Part shown: positions 8,000 to 16,760 of the stretch, piece by piece
Layout of the letters: each line of letters begins with the position of its first letter
Numbering within the stretch: position 1 is the first letter of the stretch
Source: Pirellulales bacterium
GTDB taxonomy: Bacteria; Planctomycetota; Planctomycetia; Pirellulales; Lacipirellulaceae
Assembly: GCA_020847515.1 (NCBI GenBank)
Contig: JADLBW010000231.1
Location: 1 to 47,497, forward strand
Reading direction: 5' to 3'
Length of the DNA stretch: 47,497 bases
Position numbers and translations under genes: made by a program
The notes under the pieces: model-generated
Databases searched by the model: none
The model's input: the letters and a program-made list of their open reading frames with translations, nothing else
What the model was told of the DNA's origin: nothing

Positions 8000-9763
8000 A
8001 TGATTCGTTCGCTCTGCGGCGTCGTGCTGGTGGCCGGCGCCGCTATTGTGGCCAGCGCGACCCGGGCCGACGGCATTCTGGATTACGTGCCGGACGACGC
8101 GCTGGGGCTGGCGGTAGTGCGCGATCTGGCGGCCACGAGCGCGAAGATCGAACGCGTAGCGAAGATCTTTCAGGAGCTTTCGCCGCAGCCGCTGCCGGCG
8201 CCTCTGCCCTTAATCAAGGCGGCGACCGGCCTGGGTGCTGGCCTTAACGACCGGGGCGACGCGCTGTTGGCGATTATGCCGGGCGAGGAAGGCGGCGGCG
8301 AGCCGGCGCCGCTGTTGCTGATGGCCGTCAACGATTACTCGGCCTTCGCCCATTCGATCAGCGCTGATGCGACCGGGGAAATCTGCCGCGTGACTATCGC
8401 CGGTCAGGAAGTGCTGGCGGCCAAGTGCGGCGATTACGTGGCGCTGATGAACGTCGAAAATCGCGACCGCCTGGAAAAGCTGACGTCGTCGGGCGGGCAG
8501 CCCAATGCGGCGCTGGCGCGGCTCGCGGAGTGGCTCGCCAAGGTCGACGTCGCGGTCGTGATCACGCCGCAGGGCGTCGATCTGCTGACGGCGCAAGGCC
8601 AGGCGGAACTAGCGGAGCAAAGGGCCCAGTTGGAGGCCCAGCTCCGAGACGCGCAGTTCGCCGACCTGGTGGAGCAGGCCCGCCTGGGGCTGGCCCTTAC
8701 GGAGACGTTTTATGGATACCTCGGCGCGAGGGTCGAGGCTGCCGCCGCGGGAATCGCGATCGACGGCGACGCGAACGTCAGATTCGCAGCGCAAGTCTTG
8801 ATGGCCGACGGCGAAGCCGCTGCCGAGGCGCCGCGAGCTGCGCAATCGCCGTTCGCGGGACTAGCGGATGAGGTATTCGTCGTCGCGCTAGGGGGCCCGC
8901 TGCCGCCGGGCGCGACCGACGTAGCAGCGAAGCTGGCGCGACAACTGTTCCAGGCGTTTCCCGCCGCGTACGGATTCGAGAAGCTGACCGACCAGCAATG
9001 GGCTGAGCTGGAACAGTCGTGGCGCGACTCGATGCAGGGGCTTCAGGGCCTGTCGATGATCATGCAGCCGGGCACGGTCGACGAGCCGCTCTACAGCAAC
9101 CTGTACGGCGTGCTCCGGGTTGCAGATTCGGAAGCATATCTCAAGGCCTACGTCGGCGCCGTGAAGACCTGGAATCGACTCTTAGAGCAGTCGACCAGCG
9201 ACATCAAATTGACGTACGAGATCGCGGAGACGGAAGTCGCGGGGAAGCAGGCCGTGCTGACGACGTCCGACGTAGCCAAGGCGGCGTATGACGAACATGT
9301 GCCCGACGTCCAACGGTTGATGAAGGCGATGTTCGGCGAGGACGGGCTGCTGAAGGTCTACGCCGTCGCCGCCGACAAGCAGACGATCGTCATCGCGATA
9401 GCCGATGAGCAACAGGCCGCTGCAGCCGTTCAGCAGGCGCTCAAGGGGGACGGTGGACTGGCAAACTCGGCCGCCTTACAGGCGGCTACTCAGTTGCTCG
9501 ATCCCGCTGCCGCCTGGCAAGGAGCGATCAATCTGCAGGGATGCGCTGTGTGGGTCGAACGAGTCATCAACACGTTTGCCGCCCAATTCGGCGGCCGACA
9601 GGCGCCCGACCTGCCGGAGTTTCCGGCTTCGCCGCCGGTTGCATTCTCCGTCGGCGTGGCCGAGGGCCGCTGCAGCGCCGAGCTTGTATGGCCGGTGGAA
9701 ACGCTCCAGGGCCTGGCAAAGTTCCTCAAAGAGCTGGAGAAGGCGATTCTGGCGGGCGCGTGA
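8000..9763 (+). CDS. Secreted protein of unknown function
   Basis: No known family was recognised with confidence. The 587-residue protein starts MIRSLCGVVLVAGAAI, a Sec signal peptide with a likely cut after ATRA (about residue 23), followed by DGILDYVPDDALGLAVVRDL. Such an opening, where the domain name is unknown but the phrase about a value of a protein at the surface recurs, is familiar from planctomycete exported proteins. The mature part is Ala/Glu/Gln-rich, acidic, and seems to hold two similar halves: both have segments of the type QAELAEQRAQLEAQL or EQQAAAAVQQAL, which could be helical. There is no catalytic motif and no membrane anchor at the C-terminus. ATG 8000 is chosen because it gives the signal peptide and has AAGGGA eight bases upstream. 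Confidence 0.8.
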   Translation: MIRSLCGVVLVAGAAIVASATRADGILDYVPDDALGLAVVRDLAATSAKIERVAKIFQELSPQPLPAPLPLIKAATGLGAGLNDRGDALLAIMPGEEGGGEPAPLLLMAVNDYSAFAHSISADATGEICRVTIAGQEVLAAKCGDYVALMNVENRDRLEKLTSSGGQPNAALARLAEWLAKVDVAVVITPQGVDLLTAQGQAELAEQRAQLEAQLRDAQFADLVEQARLGLALTETFYGYLGARVEAAAAGIAIDGDANVRFAAQVLMADGEAAAEAPRAAQSPFAGLADEVFVVALGGPLPPGATDVAAKLARQLFQAFPAAYGFEKLTDQQWAELEQSWRDSMQGLQGLSMIMQPGTVDEPLYSNLYGVLRVADSEAYLKAYVGAVKTWNRLLEQSTSDIKLTYEIAETEVAGKQAVLTTSDVAKAAYDEHVPDVQRLMKAMFGEDGLLKVYAVAADKQTIVIAIADEQQAAAAVQQALKGDGGLANSAALQAATQLLDPAAAWQGAINLQGCAVWVERVINTFAAQFGGRQAPDLPEFPASPPVAFSVGVAEGRCSAELVWPVETLQGLAKFLKELEKAILAGA

Positions 9764-9832
9764 TGTCGCAGCACTGCAGCCGCGAGACGCGGCAGGGCGA
9801 GAAAAGGGCGCGAGAAGCAGGTCCCTGCAAGC

Positions 9833-9852
9833 GCGAGGCTTCGCGGCCTCGC
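9833..9852. terminator. Candidate bidirectional terminator hairpin
   Basis: GCGAGGC at 9833-9839 pairs with GCCTCGC at 9846-9852 around a six-base loop. It lies in the 100-bp gap between two convergent genes, just past the 3' end of the amidohydrolase gene. There is no clear U-tract, so termination is inferred from position only. Confidence 0.35.
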
Positions 9853-9863
9853 GGCGCGAGTCT

Positions 9864-11075
9864 TCAATTCGCCATCGCTGTTAAACGGCGTCCCGCAAGC
9901 CACACTCCGGCCGGCGGGGCCGATGATGAAAGGACCTGCTCGTACGGATCGGCGGCGGCGGCGCAGGGAATCGTCAGAAGATCGGCCCGCTTGCCGATGG
10001 ACAGGCTGCCCGCATCGCGCTGCAAGCCAAGCGATTCGGCCCCGTCTAAAGTTGCCATGCGAACGAGCGCCGCCGGCGCGGCGCTCGGATGCAGTCGCGC
10101 GGCGTAACGCAATTCCGCGAGGACGCTGAGGTCCGGATTCGACGCCCGGCTGTCGGTCCCCAGGGCGATGCGGGCGCCGGCCCGAAGCATCGCGTCCAGC
10201 GGATAGGGATCATGCTGGAAATAGCCATGGGTGCGCGGACAGTAGACGACGCTCATTCGCTGGCGCTGCTCGGCGAGAAACGCGATTTCAGGATGGTCGA
10301 GATAATTGCCGTGAATCACCAGGGCCCGCGGCGCCTCGGCGAGGAGGCGAAGATAGTCGAGCGGGGTCGAACGTGGCGGAATCGCATGCTCGTCCCACAT
10401 GCTTCGCTCGATGAGCAAGTCGCGAAACGGCCCGTCGCCGCTGGCGAGCAGTTGCAGCTCCTCGCGCGACTCGGCCAGGTGCATGGCAACGGCCGTTCTT
10501 CTAAGTGCCGCCAGGCCCGTCAGGCGCACCAGTAGCTCGGGATGGACCGTGTAGGGCGCATGCGGGCTGAGCCCGGAGGCGGCTGGCGCTGCCGCGAGCC
10601 GCTGCTGGAGGTCGGCCATGACTGAATCGACGCGGGCCGCTGAGAAACCGATCGCCTCTTGGAATAGCAGGAGCCGGGGCGGCTGCGCGGCGGCATACCA
10701 GGCGGTCGGCGAGGCGGAAATCTCGCCGATCGTCGTGACGCCGGCCGCCAGGCTCTCCTTAAGGCCGGCGGCAATTGCCGCGGGCGCATCGCGGTCGCCC
10801 CGGTTGCGGTCGGCGATCACCAGACGAATCCAGGCTGGGAGCGACATGCCGCGGGCGCCAAGCGGCCGCGGCAGGGCGCTGAATTCCAGGTGGGTGTGGG
10901 CATTCACCAGGCCCGGTAGGAGGAGGACGTCGCCGAGATCCTCCGCGGGCCCGACGGCGGAGTTCCACTTGCCCAGCGCCTGGATTCGGCCCTCGGCGAT
11001 AGTCACGTATCCGCTGGCGATCGGCGGCGCGTCGATCGGCAACAGCCAGCGGGCGCGGAGCGAGCACGAGTTCAT
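9864..11075 (-). CDS. Amidohydrolase; candidate aminofutalosine deaminase
   Basis: The 403-residue protein is a metal-dependent hydrolase of the amidohydrolase superfamily (ATZ/TRZ/cytosine deaminase type). The ligands are visible in order: NAHTHLEF (HxH), SPHAPYTVHP, AMHLAESREE, VIHGNYLDHPE and the Asp in ALGTDSRASNPD. The N-terminal and C-terminal beta strands of the composite urease-like domain are present. Family members deaminate nucleosides or triazines. The gene lies on the same strand as mqnC and mqnA, two ABC genes away. In some bacteria an amidohydrolase converts aminofutalosine to futalosine between MqnE and MqnB, so that role is a reasonable inference. S-adenosylhomocysteine or guanine-type deamination remains possible. 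Its ATG overlaps the stop of the upstream permease gene (ATGA), which suggests translational coupling. Confidence 0.88.
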   Translation of the reverse strand: MNSCSLRARWLLPIDAPPIASGYVTIAEGRIQALGKWNSAVGPAEDLGDVLLLPGLVNAHTHLEFSALPRPLGARGMSLPAWIRLVIADRNRGDRDAPAAIAAGLKESLAAGVTTIGEISASPTAWYAAAQPPRLLLFQEAIGFSAARVDSVMADLQQRLAAAPAASGLSPHAPYTVHPELLVRLTGLAALRRTAVAMHLAESREELQLLASGDGPFRDLLIERSMWDEHAIPPRSTPLDYLRLLAEAPRALVIHGNYLDHPEIAFLAEQRQRMSVVYCPRTHGYFQHDPYPLDAMLRAGARIALGTDSRASNPDLSVLAELRYAARLHPSAAPAALVRMATLDGAESLGLQRDAGSLSIGKRADLLTIPCAAAADPYEQVLSSSAPPAGVWLAGRRLTAMAN

Positions 11076-13390
11076 AGCGCGGCCCAGGGGGCGTCGCCGC
11101 GCTGGCGGGCTTGCTCAAGCTGCTCTTCCGGCGTAGGACGATAGCTTTGGCCGCGCCAGGACCACAGGATGGCCGCAACGCCCGCGGCGCAGAGGGCGAC
11201 GGTTGCGGGATGATAGAGCAGCGGCTCGGCGCCGCCCAACACGGGCGCCAACGCGGGCCGGCGCCCGGCTTGGACGTCGGCCGCCAGCGATTGCATCACC
11301 AGTTGAAGGCTGTTGTGCACGCCGTGCAGCAGGATGCAGGGCCACAGACTGCCGCTCTGCACGGCTACGTAGCCCAATAGCATGCCCATCAAGGAGGCGT
11401 TGATCTTCTGATGCAGAAACGGGTGGACGAGCCCAAAGGCCACGGCCGACAGTGCGATGGCCCACCACTTGTGGCCGATGTGCCGAAGACCCGAAAGGAT
11501 AAAGCCGCGAAAGGCCAGCTCTTCGCAAATGGCGGGAACGGCGGCGATCAGCAGCACGCCGACGAGGAAATGAGGAGCGCCGTCCAGCGCCGACTCGATG
11601 GCTCGGCTGGCGGCTTCCGTATTTTTGGGTATCGGATAGATCTTGGCGATCTGCTCGGCGAGCCGCACGACGATCGGATGCATCAGCAGCGCCAACCCCG
11701 CGGCGCCCCACAAATGCGACCACTGGGGCGTTCGCTCCAGCAGCAAGGTCCGCGCGGGCTTGCGGGTGAGCATCACGGTCATTAGCAGCGCCGGCGCGAA
11801 GATGCACGCCAGTTGGCTAATGAGCAGGGCCCTGGCGAGCAAGGGAAAGTCGAGACCGCCTGCTTGCTGGGCCGATAGGGCGACGCTGAGAAAGAACTGA
11901 ACTACCAAGATGATCGCTACGCAAAGCACGGCTTGAGCGAAGCTGGGGGTCTCGCTGCGGTCGCGCACCAGGTGAACCAGCCAGCGCGCGAGTTCCAGGC
12001 GTTCGCTTTCGCGGAACAGGACCGACTCCCGATTGAACTGCTCCTCGGCACAGCGAATCGCCAGCAGGCAACAAAGCACGGTGACGCCAATAGGCGCCAG
12101 GAACAGCACGGGGCCGGGATACTGGCCCTCGATGGCGGCGCGGAGCAGCAGCGTCAACCCGGTAAGCGGCACCAGACTGTTGCCCAGGTTCAATTCGACG
12201 CCGGGCGACATGGGCAGCATCATCAGCGGCATCGTCACCAGCATCAGGGGCATCAGGTAGTACTGGCCCTCCTTGGTGCTGCGGGCGAAGGCCGCGCAGG
12301 CCAGGCACAATGCGCTGAACAGGGCCGAAATCGGAACCAGCGCAGCGACCAGCCACAAGAGGGAGGTCGCGGGCGGCAGCGCGAGCGTCTGATCTTGTCC
12401 GAACGCCGGCACCTGGCTCATTTGATCGATGACGAACTTGCCGGTGAGTCCCAGGCTGCCCAGGTTCAGCAGCGCCGTAATCGAGCTGAACGTCATTACC
12501 GTCAACAGCTTCCCCCAGACGATCTCCCGGCGCAGGGCCGGGCTGGTCAGCAGCGTTTCGAGCGTGCCGCGCTCCTTTTCGCCGGCACACAGATCGACCG
12601 CCGGGTAAAACGCGCCGGTAAGCGCCCAGATGAACACGAAGAAGGGCAAGATCTTGGACCATACGGCCGCCTGCCGCTGTTCGACCTCGGCCATGTCGCG
12701 GGGCCGCAGCTCAAACGGGTTGGTCGCTTCGACCGGGACGTCGCTGGCGGTGAGGTTTACCTCGGTCACGGCGCTGCGCCACCGGCGGAGCACCTGCTCG
12801 ACGCGAAGCTGGGTAAGCTGCGACTTGTCGTTGGCCGACACGTAGGAGCTGATCAGCTCGGGCAGGGCGGCGGCGTCTCCGGACTTGCGATCAATGAGGG
12901 CCCGATGGACTTCGCGCAGGCGCTCGGCAAATCCGTTGGGGAAGATAAGCACCGCTTCGACCTGACCGGAATCCAAGAGCTGGCGGGAGGCGCGATCGAA
13001 GGCGGCGTCGTCCACGCCCAGGTCGGCGTGCGGATCGTCGGCTGGCTCCAGCGACCTTCCCTTGCGAAGATCGTGCTGCAGCGCGGGGAAGTCGCGCGGA
13101 TAGACGACTTCCAGGCTATCGACCTGCTCAGGATGCTCGAACAATCGGACGTCGAATCGATCGCCGCTCAACAGTCGCGGCAGCCAGTCGACGCCGTTCA
13201 ACTGGCGACTGCCGACGACGAGCACCTTAGCGGTGTGATCGCGCAGGAACTGCGTAAGCTGAAAGAAGCTGGCGCCCAGCAGCGGATAGAGCAGTAGCGG
13301 CAGCACAGCGATGAGGAATAGCGTCCGCCGATCGCGCAACTGGTCGCGCATTTCGCGGTGGTAGATCAGGCTGACGTTCTTCCATTGCAT
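11072..13390 (-). CDS. ABC-2 permease fused to a CPBP (CAAX-like) membrane protease
   Basis: The 772-residue protein has two parts. Residues 1-~500 match NatB-type ABC-2 permeases: the start MQWKNVSLIYHREMRDQLRD, a first helix at about 25-48, a large extracytoplasmic loop, then the cluster of helices from about 245, with the typical CAGEKERGTLETLLTSP loop. Residues ~500-740 form a CPBP intramembrane protease domain with EELAFRGFIL (about 620), FGLVHPF (about 650) and HGVHNS (about 690), the Glu-Glu-Arg, His and His/Asn motifs of the active site. The partner ATPase is encoded directly upstream at 13435-14196. The pair should form an exporter of unknown cargo (NatAB relatives export sodium), with possible processing of a peptide or membrane protein by the protease half. 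Confidence 0.9.
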   Translation of the reverse strand: MQWKNVSLIYHREMRDQLRDRRTLFLIAVLPLLLYPLLGASFFQLTQFLRDHTAKVLVVGSRQLNGVDWLPRLLSGDRFDVRLFEHPEQVDSLEVVYPRDFPALQHDLRKGRSLEPADDPHADLGVDDAAFDRASRQLLDSGQVEAVLIFPNGFAERLREVHRALIDRKSGDAAALPELISSYVSANDKSQLTQLRVEQVLRRWRSAVTEVNLTASDVPVEATNPFELRPRDMAEVEQRQAAVWSKILPFFVFIWALTGAFYPAVDLCAGEKERGTLETLLTSPALRREIVWGKLLTVMTFSSITALLNLGSLGLTGKFVIDQMSQVPAFGQDQTLALPPATSLLWLVAALVPISALFSALCLACAAFARSTKEGQYYLMPLMLVTMPLMMLPMSPGVELNLGNSLVPLTGLTLLLRAAIEGQYPGPVLFLAPIGVTVLCCLLAIRCAEEQFNRESVLFRESERLELARWLVHLVRDRSETPSFAQAVLCVAIILVVQFFLSVALSAQQAGGLDFPLLARALLISQLACIFAPALLMTVMLTRKPARTLLLERTPQWSHLWGAAGLALLMHPIVVRLAEQIAKIYPIPKNTEAASRAIESALDGAPHFLVGVLLIAAVPAICEELAFRGFILSGLRHIGHKWWAIALSAVAFGLVHPFLHQKINASLMGMLLGYVAVQSGSLWPCILLHGVHNSLQLVMQSLAADVQAGRRPALAPVLGGAEPLLYHPATVALCAAGVAAILWSWRGQSYRPTPEEQLEQARQRGDAPWAAL

Positions 13391-13405
13391 GAGGGGGCGT
13401 GCGTC

Positions 13406-13430
13406 GGCTAGCGGCTGGCGGCTGAGAGCC
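13406..13430. repeat. GGCTAGC/GGCTGGC heptamer repeats
   Basis: Three heptamer-like units (GGCTAGC, GGCTGGC, GGCTGAG) lie in the 44-bp gap between the ABC ATPase stop and the permease start. They resemble the units in 1752-1895 and 7934-7966. The trailing GAGAGCC could pair loosely with GGCT. Confidence 0.4.
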
Positions 13431-13434
13431 GTAA

Positions 13435-14196
13435 TCAGCGGTTGCTCATGGCCAATTCTCGTTCTTGGTTGCTGATGAGATCAAAAAAGATCTCTTCCAG
13501 GTCCGGTTGGCGGTAGCGGTCGCGAAGCTCGTCGATCGAGCCCTCGGCAAGCAGCCGGCCATGATGGATGATGGCGATGCGATCGCAGAGGCGCTCCGCC
13601 TCGCGCATGATGTGCGTCGAAAAAACGATGCACTTTCCTTGATCGCGCAGCTCGGCCACGGTCTGTAACAACGAGCGGGCCACCAATACGTCGAGGCCGT
13701 TGGTCGCTTCGTCGAAAATCAGCACCGGCGGGTCGTGGACGATGGCCCGCGCGATGGAGACCTTTTGCTTCATGCCGGTCGACATCTTGGCGCCGAGCAG
13801 ATCGCGAATTTCCTGCATCTGCAGCCGATCGAACAGCGTCTCCATGCGCTGGCGAAGCCGCTCCTCCGGCAGGCCGTAAAGGCGGCCGAAATACTCGACC
13901 ATCTCCCAGGCGGTCATGCGATCGTAGACGGCCGTGTTGGCCGACATGAAGCCGATGGTCTGCCGCACCTGGGCGGGCTGGGTGATGACGTCGTAACCGT
14001 TGATGATCGCCGTGCCGCGGGTGGGCTGCAGCACCGTGCTGAGGATGCGCAGCGCCGTCGTTTTACCGGCGCCGTTGGGTCCCAGCAGGCCGTACACTTC
14101 GCCGGGCCGGGCCGTGAACGACACCCCCTCCAAGGCCACGAAATGCCCCCGGTGCAAATCGGAGTAGGTCTTTGCGAGGTGGCGGGCTTCAATCAT
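13435..14196 (-). CDS. ABC transporter ATP-binding protein (NatA-like)
   Basis: The 253-residue protein powers the permease encoded immediately downstream. Walker A reads [14 protein letters not shown] (about 39-52), the Q-loop region [14 protein letters not shown], the signature [13 protein letters not shown] (about 141-153), Walker [13 protein letters not shown], and the switch His lies in [15 protein letters not shown]. The signature has Thr-Gly-Met where LSGGQ is usual, as in many NatA/CcmA-type ATPases. The start [14 protein letters not shown] is the natural first strand. Spacing of 44 bp to the permease start, filled with heptamer repeats, suggests a shared transcript. Confidence 0.95.
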   Translation of the reverse strand: MIEARHLAKTYSDLHRGHFVALEGVSFTARPGEVYGLLGPNGAGKTTALRILSTVLQPTRGTAIINGYDVITQPAQVRQTIGFMSANTAVYDRMTAWEMVEYFGRLYGLPEERLRQRMETLFDRLQMQEIRDLLGAKMSTGMKQKVSIARAIVHDPPVLIFDEATNGLDVLVARSLLQTVAELRDQGKCIVFSTHIMREAERLCDRIAIIHHGRLLAEGSIDELRDRYRQPDLEEIFFDLISNQERELAMSNR

Positions 14197-14375
14197 GGTA
14201 GGTTAGCAGAGTGCGTCCGGTGCGCGCTTCGCACGACTGGAACTACCCGCCGGCAACGTCGGGGGGCATCCTCGACCGGCTTTGAAGCGCGGCCTCGCGC
14301 GGGCACTCTTCGGCGCCCCTCTCGTTAAGCCTACCAGCGGCCCGCCCGCCTGTCGACGCAAGTAACCGCACCCGT

Positions 14376-15521
14376 TCAGTTTACGATAGGCAGCGGGTGC
14401 AGATTGGGACGGCTGTGCCGGTCGAGCGACGCCGCCTCGCGGGCCTCGTCTACAAGCTGGTAGAACACGTTTCGCTGCCGCGGCGCGAAGCCCAGTTCAG
14501 CGATCGCGCCGCGAATCTGCTCGAGGGTCAGGTGATGGACCGTGCCGGCCTGGGCGACGACGTTCTCCTCGATCATGAGCGAGCCCATGTCGTTGGCGCC
14601 GCAGGTCATCGCTAGCTGGCCGACCTTAAGACCCTGCGTGACCCAACTGGACTGGACGTTGGCGAAATTATCGAGATACAGCCGCGCGACGGCGTTGGTT
14701 TTGAGATAGTCGAACGAACCTGCCGGCGGGACGTGGGCCATCTCGGTATGCTCGGGCTGAAAAGTCCAGCAGATGAACGCGGTGAAGCCGCCGGTCTCGT
14801 CCTGAAGCCGGCGGAGTCGGTCGAGGTGCTCGATGCGTTCGGCGAGGGTTTCGACGTGGCCGAACATCATCGTGGCGGTACTGCGGCCGCCGAGCCCGTG
14901 CCAGACGCGATTGACGTTCAGCCAATCGTCGGTGAGCACCTTTCCGCGGGTGATGGCGCGGCGGACGCGATCGACGAGGATCTCGGCCCCGCCGCCGGGA
15001 AGGCTACCCAGCCCGGCGGCCTTCAGTCGCTGGAGCACCACGGACAACGGCAGCTTCGACACCTTGGTGAAGTGATGGATCTCCGGCGGACTGAACCCGT
15101 GGACGTTGACCTGCGGGAAGCGGGCCTTGATCGCGCGGAGCAAGTCTTCGTACCACTCAAGCTGGAATTCAGGATGCAAACCGCCCTGAAGCAGGATCTG
15201 TTCGCCGCCCAGTTGGATCGTCTCTTCGATCTTTGCGAATATCTGTTGCTGCGACAGCACGTAGCCTTCGCTCGATCGCGGCGAGCGGTAGAACGCGCAG
15301 AAGTCGCACACAGCGGTGCACACGTTCGTGTAGTTGATATTGCGGTCGATGTTGTAGGTACGGTAGTTCTCCGGATGCAGCCGGCGGGTCACCTCGTTAG
15401 CCGCGCGGCCGATCGCCGCGAGATCGCGAGATTCGAGCAGCCGCAAGCCCTCGTCGGGGGTCAACCGTTCGCCGGCGACGGCCTTGTCCAGCAAGTTACT
15501 TAGGCTCGGCAGTGCAATCAT
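14376..15521 (-). CDS. mqnC: Cyclic dehypoxanthinyl futalosine synthase (radical SAM)
   Basis: MqnC makes cyclic dehypoxanthinylfutalosine from dehypoxanthinylfutalosine in the futalosine route to menaquinone, using a [4Fe-4S] cluster and S-adenosylmethionine. The cluster motif is CTAVCDFCAFYR (about 67-78), a CX3CX2C pattern. Next are GGEQILLQGGLHPE, WYEDLLRAIKARFP, VHGFSPPEIHHF and SLPGGGAEIL, all close to MqnC and unlike MqnE, whose closing segments differ. At 381 residues the length is normal. Its start overlaps the end of mqnA by 26 bp, so the two are surely co-transcribed. Which MqnC-versus-MqnE call is right rests on the LQGGLHPE and SLPGGGAEIL segments. Confidence 0.93.
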   Translation of the reverse strand: MIALPSLSNLLDKAVAGERLTPDEGLRLLESRDLAAIGRAANEVTRRLHPENYRTYNIDRNINYTNVCTAVCDFCAFYRSPRSSEGYVLSQQQIFAKIEETIQLGGEQILLQGGLHPEFQLEWYEDLLRAIKARFPQVNVHGFSPPEIHHFTKVSKLPLSVVLQRLKAAGLGSLPGGGAEILVDRVRRAITRGKVLTDDWLNVNRVWHGLGGRSTATMMFGHVETLAERIEHLDRLRRLQDETGGFTAFICWTFQPEHTEMAHVPPAGSFDYLKTNAVARLYLDNFANVQSSWVTQGLKVGQLAMTCGANDMGSLMIEENVVAQAGTVHHLTLEQIRGAIAELGFAPRQRNVFYQLVDEAREAASLDRHSRPNLHPLPIVN

Positions 15522-16338
15522 GGAAGCGCAGTCGAGAATTGATCGGGATCAGTTCCAAAGCGGCGGCACGGCGGAAGAAGCGGTCGAGCCCTTGCCGCTC
15601 GCGATCGTCTAAATAAAAGTTCAGATTATCACGCAAATAACCGAGGACCAAGTCGCGCGGCAAGCCCATGCGCATTGCCTGCTCGCGAGCGATCGATTCC
15701 AACTCCCGGCAGCCGCGATCGCGGGCGGCGTCGAGAGCCGACTCCACTCCGGCCAAGTCGACGCCGGAGCGAGCCGCCCATGCGGCGAAGACGAACGGCA
15801 GCCGCATGGTCGCCACCCACTGCTGGCCGAGATCCCAGGCGCCGCCGAAGCCGGCGTAGTCCGAGCGGATCGCGCGATCGCCGATAACCAGTACGGCGTC
15901 GGCCGCCGACTCCCCGGGCGAAGCTTCTACAGGCAGTTGTTGGAGCCGCGGGCGAACGCCATAGCGATCGGCCAGCAGGATTTGCGCAAGGGCGGCGCTG
16001 GTGCGCGAGCCTTCGTCCAATGCGAGCGTGCGAACCTCGCTCGGCGCCGTGCGGAACAGCACCTTCACGCTGAGCACCGGCCCGCGGCAGCCGATGCACG
16101 CCGACGAGATGATCGACCATTCCGGATGGCGCGCCAGCTCGACGCTGGGCGCAAGCGCCACTTCCAGGTCGCCGCAGGCCAACCGATCGGCCAACCGGCT
16201 AGGGTGATCGAAAACGAGTTCCGCGGCAGGCAGAAGTTCCCGCAAGCCGCGCACGAGCGGCACGGTGTTCAGATACGAAACGGCGCCGATGCGGAGCGGA
16301 GTGGTTTCGAGCGGGCGGGTCATCAACAGGCGGGCCAT
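15496..16338 (-). CDS. mqnA: Chorismate dehydratase
   Basis: MqnA removes water from chorismate to give 3-enolpyruvylbenzoate, the first step of the futalosine menaquinone pathway. The 280-residue protein contains LRIGAVSYLNTVPLVRGL at about 16-33, the family signature. A substrate-binding-protein-like fold follows, with RTAPSEVRTLALDEGSRTSA and VLVIGDRAIR. ATG 16338 begins the longest frame with family-like sequence; ATG 16323 five codons later is also possible. Neither has a clear ribosome-binding site. The other pathway genes (mqnE, mqnB, mqnD) are not in this window, except for the candidate deaminase at 9864-11075. Confidence 0.93.
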   Translation of the reverse strand: MARLLMTRPLETTPLRIGAVSYLNTVPLVRGLRELLPAAELVFDHPSRLADRLACGDLEVALAPSVELARHPEWSIISSACIGCRGPVLSVKVLFRTAPSEVRTLALDEGSRTSAALAQILLADRYGVRPRLQQLPVEASPGESAADAVLVIGDRAIRSDYAGFGGAWDLGQQWVATMRLPFVFAAWAARSGVDLAGVESALDAARDRGCRELESIAREQAMRMGLPRDLVLGYLRDNLNFYLDDRERQGLDRFFRRAAALELIPINSRLRFHDCTAEPK

Positions 16339-16760
16339 GCTGGCGGGAAACGTCTGAATTATAGGGCCAACGGCGGAGGACGCCTAGGCGGCGGCGCACA
16401 GGGGCAGGGCCAATATGTTCTTCAAAATTGGCGGGCGCCTTGGCTACGGAGTTCCCTGATGCGGCCATGCTTTGCGGGAAATCATCATGCCCGCGCGGAC
16501 GTGGACATGGCGCCGTTATCCTCCGGTTTGAAAAATTGATCAGCCCTGCGTACACGGGTAAAACCGAGGACGCCGGGCGGAGTTAACGCAGGGGCGTCGG
16601 GGTCTCCGTTCTGCGGACGGGGCATTCCGCGGAGACCGTAACGCGTAGCCACGACTGCCCGTCGGACCTGCAGCGCATGACAGATGGCACGCCGACTCTA
16701 CTGGAAATCGACCCGAGATGCGGAGCCGGGCCGCGGTCGGGGCGACATGCGCAATGGCGG
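16339..16760. other. Intergenic region with a hairpin
   Basis: No convincing gene is seen in these 422 bp between mqnA and the second ABC permease. GGTCTCCG at 16601-16608 and CGGAGACC at 16630-16637 form a perfect 8-bp stem with a 21-nt loop. The segment could hold the mqnA promoter on the minus strand and the end of the permease operon, but no clear -35/-10 pair was found. Confidence 0.4.

Noticed and set aside
11411..13297. 454-residue and other plus-strand frames opposite the ABC permease
   Set aside because: The opposite frame encodes a coherent NatB/CPBP protein; the plus frames are low-complexity, rich in Gln, Arg and Gly.
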